Assembly: GCA_021814085.1 (NCBI GenBank) | Contig: JAKAJA010000042.1 | Coordinates: forward strand, 1 to 10,009 | Source: Acidobacteriota bacterium | Lineage (GTDB): Bacteria > Acidobacteriota > UBA4820 > DSQY01 | Length of the DNA: 10,009 nucleotides | Reading direction: 5' to 3' | Shown here: positions 1 through 5,430 of the stretch, piece by piece | Layout: every line of letters starts with the position of its first letter | How positions within the stretch are numbered: position 1 is the stretch's first letter | The notes under the pieces: generated by a model | Databases searched by the model: none | Seen by the model: only the letters and a program-made list of their open reading frames with translations | What the model was told of the DNA's origin: nothing | Position numbers and translations under genes: made by a program

Positions 1-212
1 CGGCGGAAGTTGGAGAACTCCTGGCGGGAGTCGATGACGGCCAGGATGGAGGGGAGGCCCAGGCCCACGTTGCCTCCGGTGGGCAGGCCATTTATCTGGT
101 TTTCCATGGCGTGGGAGCGAGGGGCACCAGTGGGAAACTCCGCGTAGGTGACGGAAAAGGCCGCGAGTGCCCCGACGGCCAGTACCGACAGAATAAAGAG
201 AGTGCGCTTCAT
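1..212 (-). CDS. Secreted protein of unknown function, N-terminal part only
   Basis: This is an open frame that begins at an ATG at 210-212 and runs leftwards off the window without a stop. About 70 residues are visible. The first 24 form a classic Sec signal peptide: MKR, then a hydrophobic stretch from about residue 4 to 20, ending at a plausible TYA/E cleavage site. The start is well supported by an AGGAGGT ribosome binding site at 217-223, four bases upstream. The mature part seen (EFPTGAPRSHAMENQINGLP, then a Gly/Pro-rich stretch and a segment around LPSILAVIDSRQEF) matches no family I recognise. The product is therefore exported to the periplasm, outer surface or medium, and its role is unknown. 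It is not followed on this side by any gene in the window, so its operon context lies to the left. Confidence 0.75.
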   Translation of the reverse strand, partial: MKRTLFILSVLAVGALAAFSVTYAEFPTGAPRSHAMENQINGLPTGGNVGLGLPSILAVIDSRQEFSNFR

Positions 213-216
213 AGCG

Positions 217-223
217 ACCTCCT
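217..223 (-). promoter_or_regulatory. Ribosome binding site of the left-edge secreted protein
   Basis: AGGAGGT on the minus strand lies four bases before the ATG at 212. It decides the start of a gene whose 3' end is not visible. Confidence 0.75.
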
Positions 224-409
224 CTTTGATAGACCGCTTGGAACCCAAAAAACCGAACCGCGTGCGCCGCCAAATAGCACCCGTAACCCCATCGGTGCCC
301 CCCTTATTCCTCAAGTTGGATCGCCGGTTGTGCCCTCCCAGGTGCGACAGTAAGTAAATTGATATCAGGCCATTACAAGTGACAGGCGGTAACCGCAAAA
401 TGGTTGTGA

Positions 410-432
410 CCGGCGGAGCGGCCTCCCGCCGG
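410..432 (-). terminator. Possible terminator hairpin after the M20 peptidase
   Basis: CCGGCGG at 410-416 pairs with CCGCCGG at 426-432, and the inner AG/CT bases can extend the stem with one bulge. It lies 33 bases beyond the stop of the minus-strand peptidase gene. No clear U-tract follows: on the minus strand only a short TTTT appears about ten bases later. It may act in termination or mRNA 3'-end protection, or be chance in GC-rich DNA. Confidence 0.3.
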
Positions 433-464
433 CCAGAAAAGGAAGCAGCAGGCTGAGACGAAGC

Positions 465-1838
465 CTATCCGCCGAGCCGCTCGAAGAATCGCACCAGCGA
501 CTCCGTACCGCCGTAGAAGTTCTCGATGAGGAACTTCTCGTTGGGACCGTGAGCGGCGCAATCGGGGAGCCCGAAGCCCATGAGGAGGACGGGGGCCTTG
601 AGGGCTTCCTGGAAGGTCGCCACGATGGGAATGGACCCCCCCGTGCGAATGTACACCGTCTCCTTCCCGTAGACGTCGGCCATGGCCTGGGAGGCCACCT
701 GGACGACGGGGTTGTCCGTGCTCACCACCACCGCGGCCCCCATATTGAGGAGCTTCGCCTCGAGCCGGATGCCCTCGGGCACGATGGACATGACGTACTC
801 GCGATACAGCTCGAAGATCTCCTCGGGGCGCTGGTCGGGGACCAGGCGCATGGAGATCTTGGCGGTGGCGCGGGCGGGGATGACGGTCTTGGCCCCGGCT
901 CCCGTGAAGCCGCCGGGCATGCCGTGGACCTCCAGGGTCGGGCGGGCCCAGGTCCGGTAGAGGACCGAATAGCCCGGCTCGCCCGTGAGTTTCGTGGAGC
1001 CCACCTCGGTGCGGATGTACTCCGCCTCGTCGAAGGGGAGGGAGGCCCACGCCTTGAGCTCGGCCTCCGTGGGGGGCTTCACCTTGTCGTAGAAACCCGG
1101 GATGAGGATGCGGCCCTGGTCGTCCTTGAGCCTGGCGATGATCTGGCAGAGGGCGAAGAAGGGGTTGGGGGAGGCGCCGCCGTAGGAGCCCGAATGGAGG
1201 TCGGAGGCGGGGCCCTGGGCCACGAGCTCCGTGTAGCAGAGGCCCCTGAGGCCCACCGTGAGGCTGGGGAGGCCCGGGGCAAACATCTCCGTGTCGGAGA
1301 CGATGACCAGGTCGCAGGCCAGGCGCTCGGGGTGGCTGCGGACGAAGGACTCGATCCCCTCCCCGCTGATCTCCTCCTCACCCTCGATGAGCACCCGGAC
1401 GTTCACCGGCAGCTTCCCGCCGGCCCTCATGAGGGATTCGATAGCCTTGAGGTGCATGACCATCTGCCCCTTGTCGTCGGTGGACCCGCGGGCGTAGAGG
1501 CTCCCGTCCCGTTCGGTGGGCTCGAAGGGCGGGGTGGCCCACTCGTCCACGGGGTCCACGGGCTGGACGTCGTAGTGGCCGTAACAGAGGACCGTGGGCT
1601 TGCCGGGGGCGTGGAGCCAGTCCCCGTAGACCAGGGGGTGTCCCGACGTCGGGATGATCTCCACGTGCTCCATCCCCGTGCGCCCCAGGTCGTCGGCCAC
1701 CCACTGGGCGGCGCGCAGGATGTCGGGCTTGTGCTCGGGGAGGGTGCTCACGCTGGGAATGCGGAGCAGGTCTTTCAGTTCCTCAAGAAATCGGCCGCGG
1801 TTCTCGCGGGCGTAAAGGACGGCGAGAGAGTCGGACAT
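465..1838 (-). CDS. M20-family zinc dipeptidase (carnosinase/CNDP-like)
   Basis: This encodes a 457-residue metallopeptidase of the M20 family, of the length and layout of cytosolic non-specific dipeptidases. These enzymes hydrolyse dipeptides and short peptides with two zinc (or Mn) ions. The full ligand set is visible: H88 and D90 in GHYDVQP, bridging D121 in GSTDDKG, catalytic base E155 and ligand E156 in EGEEEIS, D182 in SDTEMF and H430 in PDCAAHGPNEKF. The insert dimerisation domain lies at about 190-330 and contains the H215 motif DLHSGSYGG. No signal peptide is seen, so it is cytoplasmic. The frame extends 26 codons further upstream, but the start at 1838 is preceded by AGGAGGT seven bases away and begins like the family (MSDSLAVLYA). 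The next gene is divergent. The family is clear; the exact peptide substrate cannot be read from the sequence. Confidence 0.95.
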   Translation of the reverse strand: MSDSLAVLYARENRGRFLEELKDLLRIPSVSTLPEHKPDILRAAQWVADDLGRTGMEHVEIIPTSGHPLVYGDWLHAPGKPTVLCYGHYDVQPVDPVDEWATPPFEPTERDGSLYARGSTDDKGQMVMHLKAIESLMRAGGKLPVNVRVLIEGEEEISGEGIESFVRSHPERLACDLVIVSDTEMFAPGLPSLTVGLRGLCYTELVAQGPASDLHSGSYGGASPNPFFALCQIIARLKDDQGRILIPGFYDKVKPPTEAELKAWASLPFDEAEYIRTEVGSTKLTGEPGYSVLYRTWARPTLEVHGMPGGFTGAGAKTVIPARATAKISMRLVPDQRPEEIFELYREYVMSIVPEGIRLEAKLLNMGAAVVVSTDNPVVQVASQAMADVYGKETVYIRTGGSIPIVATFQEALKAPVLLMGFGLPDCAAHGPNEKFLIENFYGGTESLVRFFERLGG

Positions 1839-1845
1839 GGCTGGA

Positions 1846-1852
1846 ACCTCCT
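1846..1852 (-). promoter_or_regulatory. Ribosome binding site fixing the M20 peptidase start
   Basis: AGGAGGT on the minus strand, seven bases before the ATG at 1838. It argues against the longer frame that begins at 1916. Confidence 0.8.
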
Positions 1853-1859
1853 GGAACGG

Positions 1860-1865
1860 ATTGTA
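1860..1865 (-). promoter_or_regulatory. Possible -10 element for the M20 peptidase
   Basis: TACAAT on the minus strand (five of six bases of TATAAT) lies 21 bases upstream of the start codon. I could not find a matching -35 hexamer 16-18 bases further upstream. A start of transcription near 1853 would leave only about 15 bases before the ATG, which is just enough for the ribosome binding site. Confidence 0.3.
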
Positions 1866-1883
1866 CTCCAGGAGAAAGGGCCT

Positions 1884-1900
1884 GAGGCCTCGCGGGCCTC
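1884..1900. repeat. Inverted repeat between divergent genes
   Basis: GAGGCC at 1884-1889 and GGCCTC at 1895-1900 form a perfect 6-bp dyad around a five-base centre. It lies in the 125-base divergent region between the M20 peptidase and the secreted protein. Its position would suit an operator for either promoter, but such dyads are common by chance in DNA this rich in G and C. Confidence 0.3.
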
Positions 1901-1951
1901 CCTGCGGTTCGGGCATGCAACTCCGACGGTCCTCCCGCGTATGAAGCTACC

Positions 1952-1958
1952 AGGAGGT
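1952..1958 (+). promoter_or_regulatory. Ribosome binding site of the secreted protein at 1964
   Basis: AGGAGGT lies five bases before the ATG at 1964 and fixes that start. Confidence 0.75.
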
Positions 1959-1963
1959 GTCCC

Positions 1964-2584
1964 ATGCAGTTCAGGTCGGTTGCGAGCAAGATGGTCGCGC
2001 CAGTCATCGCCGCGGCGCTTTGGTTGACCCTGGCCCCCGTGGCCTTCGCCGCGGCCCCGGGCGCCGATATCGTGGCTCTCAGGATCCAGGGAGACAAGGA
2101 GAAGGTGCTCATCGAAATGCCCGTGGAACTCCTCCAGTTCATCGCGAAGAACAGCAAGGAGGAACAGTTCGACGTGGGGAAGATCGGCGGTAAGGACACG
2201 CGGTTCCCCATGGCGGACCTGATGAAGATCGTGGAGAGCGGCAAGGCCAAGGACCACGAGGTCCTCTTCTTCACGGCCAAGGACGAGCACGGGGAGAGCG
2301 GGGCCTTCTACGTGAGGACCTTCACGCGGAAGGGGCACGGCGGTGCCGGCAAGCCCAGCGGCCTCGTCTTCAGCGTCCTCAAGGACGGCAAGGAGAAGGT
2401 GAGCATCTCGGTGTCCATGGACACGGTGGACTCCTGGGCGAAGGATTTCGGAGGGGAAGAGAAGGGCTCCGACGATTTCGGCCCCTTCGTCCGCACCGCC
2501 CTGGCCTGCGCCAAGGAGCTGGGGGTGGGGCCCCTCCTCAAGATCGAGACGGAGGACAGCGCCCTCGTCTTCTCTCTCAAGTAG
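1964..2584 (+). CDS. Secreted protein of unknown function (206 residues)
   Basis: The start ATG has an AGGAGGT site five bases upstream. Residues 1-30 form a Sec signal peptide: basic MQFRSVASK, a hydrophobic core at about 11-25 (VAPVIAAALWLTLAPVAF), and an AFA/A or AAA-type cleavage site near 29-31. There is no lipobox cysteine, so the product is probably soluble in the periplasm or released. The mature 175 residues are highly charged, rich in Lys, Glu and Asp, with a single cysteine near the C-terminus (ALACAKEL). Alternating hydrophobic patterns (VLIEMPVELLQFI, VLFFTAKD, GLVFSVLKDG, KVSISVSMD) suggest mainly beta structure with a few helices. I do not recognise the family and assign no function. 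The gene is divergent from the M20 peptidase and closed by a strong terminator, so it is probably transcribed alone. Confidence 0.85.
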   Translation: MQFRSVASKMVAPVIAAALWLTLAPVAFAAAPGADIVALRIQGDKEKVLIEMPVELLQFIAKNSKEEQFDVGKIGGKDTRFPMADLMKIVESGKAKDHEVLFFTAKDEHGESGAFYVRTFTRKGHGGAGKPSGLVFSVLKDGKEKVSISVSMDTVDSWAKDFGGEEKGSDDFGPFVRTALACAKELGVGPLLKIETEDSALVFSLK

Positions 2585-2615
2585 ATCCACTCGACCCCCT
2601 TCCAACGGAAGACCT

Positions 2616-2654
2616 TCGGGCCGGGAGCCACCCTCCCGGCCCGATCCCTTTTCG
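2616..2654 (+). terminator. Intrinsic terminator after the secreted protein gene
   Basis: TCGGGCCGGGAG (2616-2627) and CTCCCGGCCCGA (2633-2644) form a perfect 12-bp stem with a five-base loop (CCACC). TCCCTTTT follows directly, ending at 2652. The position, 31 bases after the stop codon, fits. This is the clearest rho-independent terminator in the window, and it separates the secreted protein gene from the pseudouridine synthase gene. Confidence 0.85.
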
Positions 2655-2657
2655 TGG

Positions 2658-2666
2658 TGCTATGCT
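2658..2666 (+). promoter_or_regulatory. Possible extended -10 promoter for the RluA-like gene
   Basis: TGC-TATGCT has the TGn extension and four of six bases of the -10 consensus. It sits directly after the terminator and 21 bases before the TTG start. There is no -35 hexamer at the usual distance, because the terminator stem occupies it. Extended -10 promoters can work without one. The location is the main support. Confidence 0.3.
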
Positions 2667-2687
2667 GGCCTTCGTGACGGAGGCGCC

Positions 2688-3599
2688 TTGAACAAGGGGT
2701 TCGAGTACCGCGAGGTCATCGATGGGCGGGGAGAGGGCCGGGCGCTTCTGGACTATCTGTGCTCGCGCTACCGCCACACGGAGGCGGAGCAGTGGCGGGA
2801 ACGGATAGATGAGGGGCGGGTCCTTCTGGGCGGCGTCCCGGTGAGAATGGATCATGTCCTGCGGCGGGGTCAGGTCTTGTCCTGGGTCCGGCCGCCCTGG
2901 GATGAACCCCCGGTGCCCCTCGTGTATGCCATCCTCTTCCAGGACGACGCCCTCCTCGTGGTGGCCAAGCCGTCCGGTCTGCCCACCCTCCCCGGCGGCG
3001 GGTTTCTCGAAAACACCCTCATTGCCCTCGTGCGGCGGCGCTGCCCGGAGGCTTCACCCGTCCACCGGCTGGGCCGCGGCACCTCCGGACTTGTCCTGTT
3101 CGCAAGGACCGCGGAAGTCGGGCGGGCTCTCTCCCATGCGTGGCGGGAGAAAAGGGTCACGAAGACGTACCGGGCCCTCGTCTCGGGCCATCCCGCCTCG
3201 GACGCCTTCCTGGTGGAAGCGCCCATCGGACCCGTGCCCCACCCAGGGCTTGGGTCCGTCCACGCCTCGAACGCCCTGGGGAAAGCCTCCAGGAGCTGGG
3301 TCCGGGTTATCGAGCGGCGGAGCGGCGCGTGCCTGGTGGAGGTGGACATCGAGACGGGCCGGCCCCACCAAATCCGCATCCACATGGCCGCCTGTGGCCA
3401 CCCCCTCGTGGGAGACCCCCTCTACGCCGCGGGGGGCGGCCTTCTCGGCCATGGGACGGCCCTTCCAGGCGACGGAGGGTACCTCCTCCACGCCTACAGG
3501 TTGGGCCTGCCCCACCCCGTTACGGGAGAGTGCCTCCGGGTTGAGTGCCGGCCTCCCCGAGCCCTGAGGTCCGCGGCCGAGCGCGGAGGGAACCCATAG
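2688..3599 (+). CDS. RluA-family pseudouridine synthase homologue lacking the usual catalytic Asp
   Basis: This is a 303-residue member of the RluA family, whose enzymes isomerise uridine to pseudouridine in rRNA or tRNA. An S4-like N-terminal region (about 17-68, with RALLDYL and DEGRVLLGGVPV) precedes the catalytic domain (about 78-295). Conserved blocks present are LVVAKPSGLPTLPGG (90-104), KTYRALVSG (159-167) and the long motif TGRPHQIRIH (223-232), followed by GHPLVGDPLY. In the signature block, HRLDRxTSG of the family reads HRLGRGTSG (126-134): G129, codon GGC at 3072-3074, stands where the catalytic Asp is expected. The frame is otherwise intact. The start is TTG at 2688, with GGAGG four bases upstream; nearby ATG and GTG codons are out of frame. 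It follows a terminator and is probably expressed on its own or with the next gene, whose start lies 82 bases downstream. Family membership is sure; activity is open. Confidence 0.92.
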   Translation: MNKGFEYREVIDGRGEGRALLDYLCSRYRHTEAEQWRERIDEGRVLLGGVPVRMDHVLRRGQVLSWVRPPWDEPPVPLVYAILFQDDALLVVAKPSGLPTLPGGGFLENTLIALVRRRCPEASPVHRLGRGTSGLVLFARTAEVGRALSHAWREKRVTKTYRALVSGHPASDAFLVEAPIGPVPHPGLGSVHASNALGKASRSWVRVIERRSGACLVEVDIETGRPHQIRIHMAACGHPLVGDPLYAAGGGLLGHGTALPGDGGYLLHAYRLGLPHPVTGECLRVECRPPRALRSAAERGGNP

Positions 3600-3681
3600 C
3601 CCCCCGGGAGGAAATGGGACGCCCGCCGGACCTGTTACCATGGTCTAGGCGACGGATGCGCCGACCGTGAAGGAGACTCCC

Positions 3682-3966
3682 GTGCCCTACATGCTTGTTC
3701 GTCACCGAGTGAAGAAATACGCCACATGGAAGAGGGCCTTCGACGAGGACGCCGAGGCCAGAAAGGCCGCCGGATGCCTCGGGGGCCAGCTCTTCCGCAA
3801 CCACGACGACCCCGAGGACGTGATGGTGCTCCTGGCGTGGGACTCGGCCGACAAGGCCCGGGCCTTTTCACGCTCCACCCCGGTCCGGGACGTGATGGAC
3901 GCGGCGGGAGTCATCGGGGTGCCGTCCATCGTATTCCTGGGGGACACGGAGCGGGTCGAGGTCTAA
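3682..3966 (+). CDS. Small dimeric alpha/beta-barrel protein (antibiotic biosynthesis monooxygenase-like)
   Basis: This encodes 94 residues starting MPYMLVRHRVKKYATWKRAF. It resembles the small ferredoxin-like-fold proteins grouped with antibiotic biosynthesis monooxygenases and cyclases. The pattern is a first beta strand (YMLVRHRV), a helix with YATWKRAFDEDAEARKAAG, strands around GGQLFRN and VMVLLAWDS, a helix with DKARAFSRS, and a closing strand IVFLGD. Such proteins form dimeric barrels; most of this subgroup have no assigned substrate. I chose GTG at 3682 because AAGGAG at 3670-3675 lies six bases upstream and the family starts here. An in-frame GTG at 3667 would add five residues but would place the ribosome binding site inside the gene. 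It lies downstream of the RluA-like gene on the same strand and is convergent with MarC. No function can be given beyond the fold. Confidence 0.85.
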   Translation: MPYMLVRHRVKKYATWKRAFDEDAEARKAAGCLGGQLFRNHDDPEDVMVLLAWDSADKARAFSRSTPVRDVMDAAGVIGVPSIVFLGDTERVEV

Positions 3967-3989
3967 GGGAACTGGAGTTCAGCGGCGGC

Positions 3990-4012
3990 AGGGACGGCCG
4001 CTGGCCGGCCCT
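3990..4012. terminator. Weak hairpin between convergent genes
   Basis: AGGG (3990-3993) plus CGGCC (3995-3999) pair with GGCCG (4003-4007) plus CCCT (4009-4012), with one A/G mismatch and a three-base loop. It lies in the 81-base gap between the convergent small barrel protein and MarC genes. No T-tract follows on either strand, so intrinsic termination is doubtful. Confidence 0.25.
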
Positions 4013-4047
4013 GACATCCGCTGCAGCGACGCGTGGGGCAGCGCCCA

Positions 4048-4656
4048 CTACGGATGCTGAAGCCACTGCCGTGCTCCGACGGCGCCCATGACGAGCTCAA
4101 CGGAGAGCGCGCAGAGGATCATGCCCATGACTCGGGTAAGGATCGCTGTGCCGGAGTTGCCCAGGACGCGGTAGATGGGCTCTGCCAGGCGCATCAGGAG
4201 GTAGGTGACACCGAGGACCGCCAGCAGGATTGCAGTCGTGCCCGCCTGGACCGCGAATGAGTACGTGTCGTTGTCGGTCAGGAGCACACAGGCCATGATC
4301 GAGCCAGGGTTTGCGATTGCAGGCACCGCCAGCGGAAAGACCGCGAGATCGTGGCCTGCTTCGGGCGTCGTCTCGAAGTGCCCGCCGAAGACCATCTTGA
4401 GGCCAAGCAGAAAGAGGATCAGCCCGCCGGCGAGCTGCAAAGAGATCAAGCGAACGTGCATCGCGGTGAGGATGACCTGGCCGACCAGGATCGAGGCCAC
4501 GAGAATGGCGCCCGAATAGAGAAGCGCGTTCCTGGCGGCGCGGCGCTTCGCCGGCTTGTCGAGAGCAGGCGTGAGGGCAACAAAGAGCGCGAGCGTTCCG
4601 ACGGGGTCGATCGTGGCCCCCAGCAAGAGAGCATCTCGAAGGAACTTCTCTAACAT
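4048..4656 (-). CDS. MarC-family integral membrane protein
   Basis: This is a 202-residue inner-membrane protein of the MarC/NAAT family, whose role is still unclear; the old link to multiple antibiotic resistance was withdrawn. About six hydrophobic segments are visible at 5-29, 43-65, 70-90, 108-126, 133-155 and 169-193. The family motifs IDPVG (16-20) and FPLAVPAIANPGSI (107-120) are present. The ATG at 4656 gives the usual family N-terminus (MLEKFLRDALLL) but has no Shine-Dalgarno sequence; a TATACT box lies only six bases upstream. The alternative is an in-frame TTG at 4707, overlapping the racemase stop, which would add 17 residues and has GGGGA nearby. Codon use differs from the neighbours: CGA, TTG, GCA, TCT and CTT are common here, while GGG and CCC are scarcer. 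Family assignment is firm; start and origin are less so. Confidence 0.92.
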   Translation of the reverse strand: MLEKFLRDALLLGATIDPVGTLALFVALTPALDKPAKRRAARNALLYSGAILVASILVGQVILTAMHVRLISLQLAGGLILFLLGLKMVFGGHFETTPEAGHDLAVFPLAVPAIANPGSIMACVLLTDNDTYSFAVQAGTTAILLAVLGVTYLLMRLAEPIYRVLGNSGTAILTRVMGMILCALSVELVMGAVGARQWLQHP

Positions 4657-4662
4657 ACCGGC

Positions 4663-4668
4663 AGTATA
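4663..4668 (-). promoter_or_regulatory. Possible -10 box directly before MarC (leaderless transcript?)
   Basis: TATACT on the minus strand, five of six bases of the -10 consensus, lies six bases upstream of the MarC ATG. Transcription would start at or next to the start codon, giving a leaderless mRNA and explaining the missing Shine-Dalgarno site. No good -35 is visible; TTAGGC, 18 bases upstream, is poor. Confidence 0.35.
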
Positions 4669-4703
4669 CGCAATCGATGCCGCGTCGCCTAACTCCCCGT
4701 TAA

Positions 4704-5402
4704 TCAATCCCCTTCAAGGGCGAAATCCACGGCGGCCTTGGCGTGGATGACAAGGGTATCGAAAACGGGAAGGTCCGTGTCCTCCTGCTTGATGAGGAGG
4801 GGGATCTCGGTACATCCCAGGACCACCCCCTGGGCCCCCCGGGCCCGCAGCGCCTCCACGATGGCCAGAAACCGGCTCTTGGTCTCCGGGAGGAAGACCC
4901 CCTTGAGAAGTTCCCCGTTGATGGCCTCGTGGATGAACCGGCGGTCCTCCTCCGCCTCCGGCACGAGGGCGGTAATCCCCGCGGCCTTCAGCTTGGCCTT
5001 GTAGAAATCCATCTCCATGGTGGGCCGCGTTCCGAGGAGGGCGACCCGGTCCAACCCCCGTCCGCGGATGTGTCGCGCGGTGGCTTCGGCGATGTGGATG
5101 ATGGGCCTGGGAAGTTGGGCCTGCAGGTCTTCGGCGAACCTGTGCAGCGTGTTCGCGCAGAGCAGTATACCCTCGGCTCCGCCCCCCACCAGGACCTGCG
5201 CTCCACGAAAGACGAGGTTGTACACCCCCCGCTGGTCGTCGGCCCGGTTCAACCGGTCCACGTCCCCGTAGTTGAGGGAATAGAGGAGACACCGCGCCGC
5301 CTCCAAGCCGCCGAGCCGGCGGTTGGTCTCCTCGTTGATGTGGCGGTAGTACTCGAGGGTCGAGATCCAACCCGTCCCCCCAATCATTCCGACGGTCTTC
5401 AT
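4704..5402 (-). CDS. Aspartate/glutamate racemase family protein
   Basis: This encodes a 232-residue cofactor-independent racemase of the aspartate/glutamate (RacX/YgeA-like) family, which interconverts L and D amino acids with two cysteines acting as acid and base. It opens with the family motif MIGGTGWIST (6-15). Both active-site cysteines are present, C82 in LLCANTLHRF and C197 in VLGCTEIPLL, so the enzyme should be active. It has no signal peptide and is cytoplasmic. The ATG at 5402 is preceded by an AGGGGGAA site. It starts 28 bases after the prolyl oligopeptidase stop on the same strand, so the two may share an mRNA. Possible roles are the supply of D-aspartate or another D-amino acid to the cell wall, or recovery of D-amino acids from peptides. 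The exact substrate cannot be read from the sequence. Confidence 0.93.
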   Translation of the reverse strand: MKTVGMIGGTGWISTLEYYRHINEETNRRLGGLEAARCLLYSLNYGDVDRLNRADDQRGVYNLVFRGAQVLVGGGAEGILLCANTLHRFAEDLQAQLPRPIIHIAEATARHIRGRGLDRVALLGTRPTMEMDFYKAKLKAAGITALVPEAEEDRRFIHEAINGELLKGVFLPETKSRFLAIVEALRARGAQGVVLGCTEIPLLIKQEDTDLPVFDTLVIHAKAAVDFALEGD

Positions 5403-5430
5403 CGTTCCCCCTGGACCTAGGGCCCTGCTT

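Larger units (their letters stand above)
213..464. other. Intergenic gap between two minus-strand genes
   Basis: These 252 bases hold no convincing gene. Short plus-strand frames cover 111-357 but have no ribosome binding site or recognisable product. The stretch 345-370 is noticeably AT-rich (around GTAAGTAAATTGATATC), and a promoter for the left-edge secreted gene could sit here or closer to it. I could not find a good -35/-10 pair on the minus strand. An 11-base perfect palindrome, GCGGTAACCGC, lies at 386-396, and a GC-rich inverted repeat at 410-432 is listed separately. Confidence 0.6.

Noticed and set aside
111..357. Two short plus-strand frames near the left edge
   Set aside because: They are partly antisense to the secreted protein gene, have no ribosome binding site and resemble no known protein.
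386..396. Palindrome GCGGTAACCGC as an operator
   Set aside because: It is far from either neighbouring start codon and no promoter can be seen around it. It is probably chance.
1839..1916. N-terminal extension of the M20 peptidase by 26 residues
   Set aside because: The extension is not family-like and would run through the ribosome binding site at 1846-1852 and the possible -10 box.
549..2027. A 492-codon plus-strand open frame opposite the M20 peptidase
   Set aside because: Same reason: it is the antisense shadow of a well-supported gene. It also crosses the divergent intergenic region and the start of the secreted protein.
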